From JAXDLW01 sp050998755 (GTDB lineage: Bacteria; Chloroflexota; Dormibacteria; DASZGP01): DNA of 64,000 nucleotides. The notes beneath the pieces are model-generated. The model did no database searches and was not told the origin of the DNA. It worked only from the letters and a program-made list of their open reading frames with translations. The stretch is from contig JBPCPW010000023.1 of the NCBI GenBank assembly GCA_050998755.1, positions 1 through 64,000 on the forward strand. Direction: 5' to 3'. This document shows, one piece after another, positions 51,967-58,549 of the stretch (its first letter is position 1; every line of letters begins with the position of its first letter). Both the position numbers and the translations under genes were made by a program.

Positions 51967-53127
51967 TTGAGGACGCAACGCAAGGTCACAACCGCGCGCT
52001 GGCCCGGGGTGCTCATCGCGCTGGCCCTCCTTGCCGGCTGCGGTTCCAGCGGCATCAAGGACCCGCCGCAGGTCAGCCCCGTGGCGCCAGGGGCGAGTCC
52101 AACGGAGGTTGCGTCGGCTTCTCCGGCTGCCACCGGCTGCCCGGGCTGGCATCTCCCCCCGCAGTCGACCGTCGCCGCGGCTTATCCGACGGCGCTGGCG
52201 TTCGCACCTGACGGTCGCCTGTTCTACGCCGAGAGATCAGGAACCATCCGCGTCTGGCAGGATGGCAAAGCGCTGGCTTTCGCGTCGGTCCCCACGGTGA
52301 CCACGGAGGCCCTTGGGGCCTACAGTGAGCGCGGCCTGCTGGGCCTGGCGATCAGCCCAACGTTCAGCCACGACCACTTCGTCTACGCCTTTTACTCCGA
52401 GACCAACCGCAGCACCCAGCGCGTGGTCCGGTTCACCGACGACTGCAGTGGTCACGGCGCCGCGGAGGTCACGGTGGTGGCCGGCCTGCCGGGTGGTTCT
52501 GATTGCTGTCACAAGGGCGGGCGCGTGGCCTTTGGCCCGGACGGCGACCTGTACGTCACCCTCGGCGAGACCCACGTCGCTGACGCGGCCCAGGACAAAT
52601 GCGACCCGCGCGGGAAAATTCTGCGCTACACACCAGATGGGCAGCCGGCACCGGGCAACCTCTGCGGGCCTGTGTATGCCTACGGGCTGCGCAACCCGTT
52701 CGGTATCGCTTTCGCGCCCGACGGCCGGCTCTTCGTCACCAACAACGGGCCTTCCGGCGACGCCGGGAGTCCCGGCAGCGGATACGACACCGCCGAGGTA
52801 GTCCAGGCCGGGGCCAATTACCAGTGGCCCGTGTGCTACGGGTACAGCCACGCGATTGGCGGCGGGAGCTGTCCCGCGGGCAGTGTCGGCCCCGACTTCA
52901 GCTCCGAGAGCTCAACCATCGTCCCCACAGGGGCGACGTGGGCCGCCAGCGGTCCGTATGCCGGGCACTTCGTGTTCTGCACATTTGCCAATGACACGAT
53001 GAAAGTGTTGATCGGCCCGCGCGACGTGAAGGACGGCCCCCACGGTTGCGCCCTCGACGTCAAACAGGGCCCCGACGGTGCTCTCTATTTCTCCGACAGC
53101 GGCAGCATCTACCGCTACGCCGGCTGA
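51967..53127 (+). CDS. PQQ-dependent sugar dehydrogenase-like lipoprotein
   Basis: A 386-residue exported lipoprotein. The signal peptide ends LALLAGCGSS with the lipobox cysteine near residue 22. The beta-propeller of the glucose/sorbosone dehydrogenase family is seen in PTALAFAPDGRLFYAERSG, SERGLLGLAISPTF, KGGRVAFGPDGDLYVTLGE, YGLRNPFGIAFAPDGRLF and VKQGPDGALYFSDSGSIYRY. His, Arg and Asp residues typical of PQQ binding appear to be present. The start is a TTG with little upstream signal. Substrate unknown; partner quinone machinery not seen. Confidence 0.83.
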   Translation: MRTQRKVTTARWPGVLIALALLAGCGSSGIKDPPQVSPVAPGASPTEVASASPAATGCPGWHLPPQSTVAAAYPTALAFAPDGRLFYAERSGTIRVWQDGKALAFASVPTVTTEALGAYSERGLLGLAISPTFSHDHFVYAFYSETNRSTQRVVRFTDDCSGHGAAEVTVVAGLPGGSDCCHKGGRVAFGPDGDLYVTLGETHVADAAQDKCDPRGKILRYTPDGQPAPGNLCGPVYAYGLRNPFGIAFAPDGRLFVTNNGPSGDAGSPGSGYDTAEVVQAGANYQWPVCYGYSHAIGGGSCPAGSVGPDFSSESSTIVPTGATWAASGPYAGHFVFCTFANDTMKVLIGPRDVKDGPHGCALDVKQGPDGALYFSDSGSIYRYAG

Positions 53128-53237
53128 CGCGGCTCAGTCCTCCGACTCAATCTACAGCTACGCCGGGGGACGCCGGCTCAGTCCTCCGCCTCAATCTACA
53201 GCTACGCCGGGGGACGCCGGCTCAGTCCTCCGCCTCC
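53107..53237. repeat. Three tandem ~44-bp repeats across two convergent gene ends
   Basis: Copies begin at 53107, 53150 and 53194 with the shared core CTACGCCG, GGCTCAGTCCTCC. The first carries the stop of the dehydrogenase gene and the third the stop of fabI. The middle copy is noncoding. Confidence 0.8.
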
Positions 53238-54037
53238 GTGGGCGTCTGGTCGACCTCAACGGGCCTCTCCATCGGGGCGCCCATGGCGTGGTATCCGCCA
53301 TCGACGTGCACCATTTCGCCGGTCGTCTTGGGAGCCCAGTCGCTGAGCAGTACGCAGACCATGCGCGCCGCGGCCTCGGTGTCGTGGGCATTCCAGCCCA
53401 GCGGCGCCTGCTGCTTCCAGGCTTCCTCGAACTGGTAGAAACCGGGGATCGCCTTGGCCGCCACCGTCGCCAGTGGACCAGCGGCGACCGCGTTGACACG
53501 GATACCCTTTGGGCCCAAATACCGGGCCAGGTAACGCACCACCGACTCCAGGCCTGCCTTGGCCACGCCCATCCAGTCGTACACCGGCCACGCCACCTGG
53601 TTATCGAAGTCCAGGCTGACGATGCTGCCGCCCGCTTCCATCAGCGGGACCACGGCGACGGCGAGCTCCTTCAGCGAGAAGGTGGACGTCTGGAAGGCGA
53701 CCTGGGCGCTGTCCCAGGGGGTCTCCATGAAATTGCCGCCCAGGGCGTCCGCCGGCGCGAAGGCGATCGCGTGGACCGCGCCGTCCACCCGGCCCCAGCG
53801 GCTCCGCAGCTGTTCGGTCAACGCGAGCACCTGTTCGTGGTCGTTGATGTCGAGCTCCAGGATCTCGGGCACCGGGTCGAGGCGGCGAGCCGTCTTCTCG
53901 GTCAGGCTGCGAACCCTGCCAAAGCTGGTCAGGATCACCTCAGCGCCCTCCTGCTGGGCCAGCCGGGCCACGCTGAAGGCGATGCTCTGACGCGTGAGCA
54001 CGCCGGTGATCAGGATTCGCTTCCCTTCGAGCAGCAT
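53222..54037 (-). CDS. fabI: Enoyl-[acyl-carrier-protein] reductase (FabI type)
   Basis: A 271-residue NADH-dependent reductase that completes each cycle of fatty acid elongation. The N-terminal GKRILITGVLTRQSIAFSVA is the FabI nucleotide motif, LDFDNQVAWPVYDWMGVAKAGLES contains the catalytic Tyr-(x)6-Lys, and IRVNAVAAGPLATVAA is conserved. The ATG at 54037 gives the canonical MLLEGKRILITG; the frame before it is not protein-like. It is divergent from the cupredoxin gene. Confidence 0.92.
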   Translation of the reverse strand: MLLEGKRILITGVLTRQSIAFSVARLAQQEGAEVILTSFGRVRSLTEKTARRLDPVPEILELDINDHEQVLALTEQLRSRWGRVDGAVHAIAFAPADALGGNFMETPWDSAQVAFQTSTFSLKELAVAVVPLMEAGGSIVSLDFDNQVAWPVYDWMGVAKAGLESVVRYLARYLGPKGIRVNAVAAGPLATVAAKAIPGFYQFEEAWKQQAPLGWNAHDTEAAARMVCVLLSDWAPKTTGEMVHVDGGYHAMGAPMERPVEVDQTPTEAED

Positions 54038-54129
54038 CGGGAGGAGTATTCCAGTAACTCGGCCTGGTATCAAATCAGGGCGCCGGACGTATCCACTGCC
54101 GTGACCCCACGGCCCACAGGAGGAGACTG

Positions 54130-54579
54130 ATGAAACTGCCAAAAATTCGGGTAGCCGCGGCCCCGGTGCTGCTCATGCTCGCCGGCTGTGGCTCATCGGG
54201 CACTGCCACCGGCTCGCCGGCCGACCCCGGGACGGTCCAGCTCACCATGGACACCCAGGACATTCGCTTCAACCCCGGTGTCATCACGGCCAAGCCCGGC
54301 GAGAAGATTGCCCTGACCGTCAGCAACCGCGACAGCGTCAAACACAATTTCACGATCACCGAGCTCGGGGTCAACCAGGACCTGGATCCCGGGAAGACCC
54401 TGACCTTTGTGTTCACCACCAAGGGCAGCACCGACCTGCAGTTCTTCTGCCAGTATCACAAGGCCCGCGGCATGGTCGGCACCCTGAACCTCAGCGGCAA
54501 TGCGCCCGCAACCGCGCCCAGCGCCGCACCGAGCTCGGCCGCCCCGGCCGCTTCCAGGAGTCCCTACTCGACCTACTGA
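54130..54579 (+). CDS. Cupredoxin-domain lipoprotein
   Basis: A 149-residue lipoprotein: signal peptide VAAAPVLLMLAGCGSS with lipobox cysteine near residue 20, then a plastocyanin-like domain (VQLTMDTQDIRFNPGVITAKPGEK). Copper ligands are the His in VKHNFTI, Cys and His in FFCQYHKARGM and the Met. An Ala/Pro/Ser tail follows. It should carry electrons on the outer face of the membrane. An AGGAGGAG site precedes the ATG. Its redox partner is not known; the PQQ-type dehydrogenase is a neighbour. Confidence 0.87.
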   Translation: MKLPKIRVAAAPVLLMLAGCGSSGTATGSPADPGTVQLTMDTQDIRFNPGVITAKPGEKIALTVSNRDSVKHNFTITELGVNQDLDPGKTLTFVFTTKGSTDLQFFCQYHKARGMVGTLNLSGNAPATAPSAAPSSAAPAASRSPYSTY

Positions 54580-54675
54580 TGCGTCGGCGGGGGCGACGCA
54601 CCCAGTTCGCTGCCACGCCGGCAACATTCGGCGGATTTGCGTGCCGCGTATATGACGCGTTGCGGCAATGGGGCT

Positions 54676-54704
54676 TGTCTTAACCGCCGGATTGTGGCAC
54701 AATG
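54676..54704 (+). promoter_or_regulatory. Promoter TTGTCT-17-CACAAT upstream of the sigma-factor gene
   Basis: TTGTCT (54676-54681) and CACAAT (54699-54704) are 17 bases apart. The start near 54711 leaves a ~190-base leader before the sigma-factor ATG. Confidence 0.5.
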
Positions 54705-54829
54705 CGACAACGCGCCACGGGCACTCCTGGCGCAGGACTTGCGGAATCGCTGGCGTCCCGCGCCCTGACCCATCACCACTTCAAACGTCGAACCCCGGAA
54801 GGTCAGGGGGTCTCCAGGAGTTGTACCTA

Positions 54830-54886
54830 GTGAACGCGCACATTGTTCAGCGACGCCCGGAGGGCTGCTTCCCCCGGGACGATTGA
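54830..54886 (+). CDS. Possible 18-residue leader peptide upstream of the sigma factor
   Basis: A short frame from GTG 54830 to TGA 54886 (MNAHIVQRRPEGCFPRDD) has an AGGAG site nine bases before it and ends 12 bases before the sigma-factor ATG. It could couple or gate translation. No codon bias evidence is possible at this length. Confidence 0.3.
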   Translation: MNAHIVQRRPEGCFPRDD

Positions 54887-54898
54887 TTGAAGGACGAA

Positions 54899-55816
54899 AT
54901 GAGCAACACCGAGAGCGACTGGAACGGACGAAACGAGGGGGAGCCGACCCTTCAGCAGATCCTCGAGCGCCCGATGATCACCGACGAGCGTGAGGAGGCG
55001 GCGGCCAAGGAGACCACGCAGGCTCCTGATGAGCCCGACGTCGTCAAGTCCTACCTGCAGGAGATCCGCAAGGTACCGCTGCTCAACGCCCATTCCGAGA
55101 AGGTCCTGGCCGCTGCGGCCGAGGACGGCGACGAGAGCGCGCGCCGGCACCTCATCGAGGCCAACACCCGCCTCGTGGTGTCGATCGCCAAGCGCTACCA
55201 GGGTCGCGGCCTGCCCCTCCCGGACCTGATCCAGGAGGGCAACCTCGGCCTGCTCCGCGCCGTCGACAAGTTCGACTACCGCCGCGGCTTCAAGTTCTCG
55301 ACCTACGCCACCTGGTGGATCCGCCAGGCCATCCAGCGTGCCCTGGCCGACCAGGCCCTGCCGATCCGCCTCCCCGTGCACGTGCACGAGATGCGGTCCA
55401 AGGCCCTGCGTGCCAAGGAGGCCCTGAGCCAGAAGCTCGGCCGCGACCCCGAGCCCTGGGAGATCGCCGAGGCCACCGGCCTGGATGTCTCCAAAATCGA
55501 GGATCTGCAGCGCCTCGCGTATGTCTCGACCTCGCTGGACCTCGAGATCGACGAGGAGGGCAACCCCCTCGCCAACCTCATCCCTGACCCCAACGGCACC
55601 GACCCCCAGGCGGAGTCGGGTCTGCCCGCGGACGTCCTGGAGAGCCTGGCCAAGCTCGAGGAGCGCGAGCGCCTGGTGTTGGAGCTGCGTTTCGGCCTCA
55701 CCGACGGCGAGGGTAAGACCCTCGACGAGATCGGCCGCCGCGTCGGACTGACCCGCGAAGGTGTACGCCAGATCGAGAAGAGGGCCCTGGACAAGCTCCG
55801 GCGGGACGCTGCATAG
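54899..55816 (+). CDS. sigA: Primary-type RNA polymerase sigma factor (RpoD/SigA-like)
   Basis: A 305-residue sigma-70 protein. Region 1.2 is DVVKSYLQEIRKVPLL, region 2 is DLIQEGNLGLLRAVDKFDYRRGFKFSTYATWWIRQAI, region 3 LPVHVHEM and region 4.2 KTLDEIGRRVGLTREGVRQIEKRALDKLR. It lacks a long region 1.1 but keeps all primary-sigma motifs; it could be SigA or a close group 2 sigma. AAGGA precedes the ATG at 54899 (the TTG at 54887 is less likely). It probably reads the promoters seen in this window. Confidence 0.92.
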   Translation: MSNTESDWNGRNEGEPTLQQILERPMITDEREEAAAKETTQAPDEPDVVKSYLQEIRKVPLLNAHSEKVLAAAAEDGDESARRHLIEANTRLVVSIAKRYQGRGLPLPDLIQEGNLGLLRAVDKFDYRRGFKFSTYATWWIRQAIQRALADQALPIRLPVHVHEMRSKALRAKEALSQKLGRDPEPWEIAEATGLDVSKIEDLQRLAYVSTSLDLEIDEEGNPLANLIPDPNGTDPQAESGLPADVLESLAKLEERERLVLELRFGLTDGEGKTLDEIGRRVGLTREGVRQIEKRALDKLRRDAA

Positions 55817-55842
55817 AAACCCTGACGGATAGGCAGCGGGCG

Positions 55843-56202
55843 GTGCTGGGCGGCAAGAACTTCTACACGCTCTCCACCCTCGGCAAGGATGGCTCGCCTC
55901 GGTCGACGACCATCTGGGGCGACCTCGACGGGGACGAGATCCTGGTCAACTCGGTGGAGGGACGGGGCTGGCTGGCCAATGTGCGCCGGGACCCGCGCGT
56001 CGCGGTCGCGGTGCACGATCATGAGGACCCATACCGCCAGGTGAGCATCCGGGGCCACGTTGTGGAGGACACCCAGGAGGGCGGCCTGGACGGCATCGAT
56101 CACCTTGCGCAGAAGTACACCGGCAAGGACTACGATCCGCGCGACCAGAAGCGCGTCAGAGTCCGCATCGCCATCGACCACGTGCGGTCCTGGGGAGACT
56201 GA
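55843..56202 (+). CDS. PPOX-class (F420/FMN) flavin-dependent oxidoreductase-like protein
   Basis: A 119-residue split-barrel protein of the pyridoxamine-5'-phosphate-oxidase-like, F420-dependent class: NFYTLSTLGKDGSPRSTTIWGDLDGDEILVNSVEGRGWLANVRRDPRVAV. The GTG at 55843 is the first standard start, but the codons before it (LTDRQRA) match the usual family N-terminus, so translation may begin at CTG 55822 or another non-standard codon. It starts 26 bases after the sigma-factor stop and probably shares its transcript. Substrate unknown. Confidence 0.82.
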   Translation: MLGGKNFYTLSTLGKDGSPRSTTIWGDLDGDEILVNSVEGRGWLANVRRDPRVAVAVHDHEDPYRQVSIRGHVVEDTQEGGLDGIDHLAQKYTGKDYDPRDQKRVRVRIAIDHVRSWGD

Positions 56203-56203
56203 G

Positions 56204-57259
56204 TTACCTCGACGGCACCAGGGGGAGGATGGGCAGGGGCGGCGTGACGCCGTTGATCACCGCCTGGAGCCCGGCCCCGCCGCTCACGCGCACCCGGCTG
56301 AGGTAGAGAAGCTGGGTGGGGTCGTGCCAGCCGCCGGGGTTGGTCGTTGTCCCGCTCCAGAAACCGGCCTCGCGGATGAGTGCCGCCGCCGCTACGCTGA
56401 CGCCACCATATGGATAAGCCCAGTCGACCACCTGGTGGCCGAGGTGGCTCTCGAGGTCGGCCTTGGCACCGAACACCTCCGCCCGCGCCCGGTTGTCAGG
56501 CAGATTGCTGATGTCGACGTGGTACTGGGTATGGGCGGCCATCTCGAAGCCCTCCCGGTCCAGCTCCTGGATCTGGTTCCAGGTCATGTACGCGCTGCCG
56601 CCCACGAGCTGGGTGGGGACGTAGTTGGTTGCGGTGAAGCCTGTGTCCCGCAGGATCGGCGCGGCAGTTGTGTAGAAGTCGCGATAGCCGTCGTCAAAGG
56701 TCAGCGCGACGGGGTTGAGCGGCATCTGCCGTTTGCCGGCGAGGACCAGGTCCACGTCGCGCATGGTCATCGCGGTGTAGCCATGGTCGCGGAGCCACTC
56801 CATCTCCTTGCGGAAATCGTCCGGCGAGACCGATAGAGTCCAACCCGTCACGTCGGACCTCGACACGTCGCGCACATAGTGGAACATCAGGATCGGCAGC
56901 CAGGTCCCGCTGTGCAAGGGACGGGCCAGGTCTCGCGGGCTGGGCACTGGGATCACGCCGATATCTTCTGCGGTGGGCTGGGAGGGAGGCGTGAACGGGT
57001 TGGCCACCCCCAGGGGCAGTGGGGGCGCCAGTCCACTCTCGGCTCGGGTGGCTGCGTCGAGCCCCTGAGTGGGATCTCGCGGACCACCAAAGGCCTGCAG
57101 CGGGTTGGTATGGATCAGTCCCACCCGGCGGCCCAGGTTGGCTCCGCTGAAGATGATGATCGCCAGCAGCAAAGCCACCACGGTGAGGAAGCTCAGCTGG
57201 TTGAGCAGGTCTGCGGCCACCCCCCGGATCGCCGGTCGGCGTGCCAATCGACTGATCAT
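56204..57259 (-). CDS. Membrane-anchored polysaccharide deacetylase
   Basis: A 351-residue exported enzyme with an N-terminal anchor (about 20-42). The NodB domain has LTFDDGYRDF (catalytic base and metal Asp), the metal histidines in MAAHTQYHVD, AYPYGG and a C-terminal region. It should remove acetyl groups from peptidoglycan or other wall sugars. It is divergent from the acyltransferase gene and convergent with the PPOX gene. Confidence 0.88.
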   Translation of the reverse strand: MISRLARRPAIRGVAADLLNQLSFLTVVALLLAIIIFSGANLGRRVGLIHTNPLQAFGGPRDPTQGLDAATRAESGLAPPLPLGVANPFTPPSQPTAEDIGVIPVPSPRDLARPLHSGTWLPILMFHYVRDVSRSDVTGWTLSVSPDDFRKEMEWLRDHGYTAMTMRDVDLVLAGKRQMPLNPVALTFDDGYRDFYTTAAPILRDTGFTATNYVPTQLVGGSAYMTWNQIQELDREGFEMAAHTQYHVDISNLPDNRARAEVFGAKADLESHLGHQVVDWAYPYGGVSVAAAALIREAGFWSGTTTNPGGWHDPTQLLYLSRVRVSGGAGLQAVINGVTPPLPILPLVPSR

Positions 57260-57297
57260 TCGGACAGACTGTAACCCACTGTCTGCTAGAACCAGCG

Positions 57298-58059
57298 GTG
57301 CTCTACGACGTCCTGCAGGTCCTGGTCCGGGTGATCGTGGGCCTCTTTTTCCGGGTCGAGATCCTCGGCCAGGAGCACATCCCGGCCGGCGGCTGCCTGG
57401 TCGTCAGCAACCACCTGAGCTGGACCGACACCATCTTCATCATGTACGCGCTGCCGCGAAAACCGCGGATCCACACGATGGCCAACGAGAGCACCGTGTT
57501 CAACACCGGCTTCAAGAGGTGGCTGATGCCGAAGCTCGCGGTGTTCCCGATCCGTCGCAACCGCGGGAAGCTCGATGAGACCGCCGTCAACCAGGTCTAC
57601 GACCTGCTCCACGCCGGCGAGCGCGTGCTCATCTTTCCGGAGGGGGCGTACGGCAAGGATCGGCAGCTGAAACCGCTGAAAGACGGGGTGGGGTATTTCG
57701 CGCTGAACAGCGGTCAGCCGCTGCTTCCCATCCTGCTGACTGGAACCGGGCGGCTGCGGCCGGGCAAACGCCTGACCGTGGAGATCGGCAGGCCGTTCAT
57801 CCCCCAGCCGCCGCTGCGCCTGGCCGTCAAGGAGCGCGTCCAGGTGGCAGTGGGATCGGTTCGCGACGCCTTCACCCGGATGGGCCGCCGGGCGCCGGGG
57901 GCCGCGCACGCAAGATGGTTCAGGAGCCGGTGGGGAAGCTCAGCCGGTGACGCCGCCCAGGCGCCCGGCGTAGAAGCTGATCATCCCGTAGTACAGCGCA
58001 GCCAGGCCGGCGCCGACCAGCGCCACGCCCAGCAGTCCGCGGGCGGCGGAGCGGAGTGA
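57298..58059 (+). CDS. plsC: 1-acyl-sn-glycerol-3-phosphate acyltransferase (PlsC-like)
   Basis: A 253-residue membrane-associated acyltransferase. The HxxxxD motif is SNHLSWTD near residue 38, the substrate-binding FPEG is at 115-118, and PLLPILLTGTGRL follows. It should acylate lysophosphatidic acid to phosphatidic acid. The last ~45 residues (after RAPGAAHARW) are unlike the family and overlap the convergent small membrane protein, so the functional enzyme may effectively end earlier. The start is a GTG with TAGAAC close upstream. Confidence 0.85.
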   Translation: MLYDVLQVLVRVIVGLFFRVEILGQEHIPAGGCLVVSNHLSWTDTIFIMYALPRKPRIHTMANESTVFNTGFKRWLMPKLAVFPIRRNRGKLDETAVNQVYDLLHAGERVLIFPEGAYGKDRQLKPLKDGVGYFALNSGQPLLPILLTGTGRLRPGKRLTVEIGRPFIPQPPLRLAVKERVQVAVGSVRDAFTRMGRRAPGAAHARWFRSRWGSSAGDAAQAPGVEADHPVVQRSQAGADQRHAQQSAGGGAE

Positions 58060-58221
58060 CCGGACTCGGTACCGGGCATAGCGGCGGAACGAGGCCCAGT
58101 ACAGGGAGCTGAAGGCCCCCACCCGCTGGAGTTGCTGCAGCGAGCGCGAGACCAACAGCAGACCGGCGGTCATCAGGGTGATGCCCGCGACCACCAGGAG
58201 GATTGGCAATGCCTTGGCCAA
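57940..58221 (-). CDS. Small two-TM hypothetical membrane protein
   Basis: A 93-residue protein with hydrophobic segments at about 5-27 and 62-85 and an Arg-rich stretch between (FRRYARYRVRSLRSAARG). It overlaps the 3' end of plsC by 120 bases on the other strand. No family is recognised. The strong membrane pattern makes it plausible, but the overlap lowers confidence. Confidence 0.5.
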   Translation of the reverse strand: MAKALPILLVVAGITLMTAGLLLVSRSLQQLQRVGAFSSLYWASFRRYARYRVRSLRSAARGLLGVALVGAGLAALYYGMISFYAGRLGGVTG

Positions 58222-58242
58222 GGGGCGTCAGGCTACCAATGT

Positions 58243-58500
58243 TCAGCTCTTGGACTTGGTCCGCGTTCCCCTCTTGGGAGCGATCGCGCTGCGAACAACT
58301 TCCACGGCACGCCGGGCGCGGTCAGCGCGGCCCTCGCCCTCCGCGACCCATTCGGCGCTCTCCTGCTTTTCGTCGTCAGGCATCTCCCCGATCAACTTCG
58401 CCGCGACGGCGCTGTCGGTCATGACGGCGAGTAATTCCTCGGGAAGCCGGGGTTCTTTCCGCCGCTCGCGGCGTGGCTTGTCCTGATGGTCCGCAGGCAT
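58243..58500 (-). CDS. Short YdeI/OmpD-associated-like protein
   Basis: An 85-residue basic protein. The stretch LPEELLAVMTDSAVAAKLIGEMPDDEKQESAEWVAEGEGRADRARRAVEVV resembles the C-terminal helix region of YdeI/OmpD-associated proteins. TATCAT lies 6 nt before the ATG at 58500, which favours that start over the frame from 58575. No clear function. Confidence 0.65.
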   Translation of the reverse strand: MPADHQDKPRRERRKEPRLPEELLAVMTDSAVAAKLIGEMPDDEKQESAEWVAEGEGRADRARRAVEVVRSAIAPKRGTRTKSKS

Positions 58501-58506
58501 GAAGAA

Positions 58507-58512
58507 ATGATA
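58507..58512 (-). promoter_or_regulatory. -10 element TATCAT, leaderless start of the YdeI-like gene
   Basis: TATCAT on the minus strand lies 6 nt before the ATG at 58500. Confidence 0.5.
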
Positions 58513-58549
58513 GGCCGAATGTAAAGATCGGTCCAGCCGGATGCTTCTC

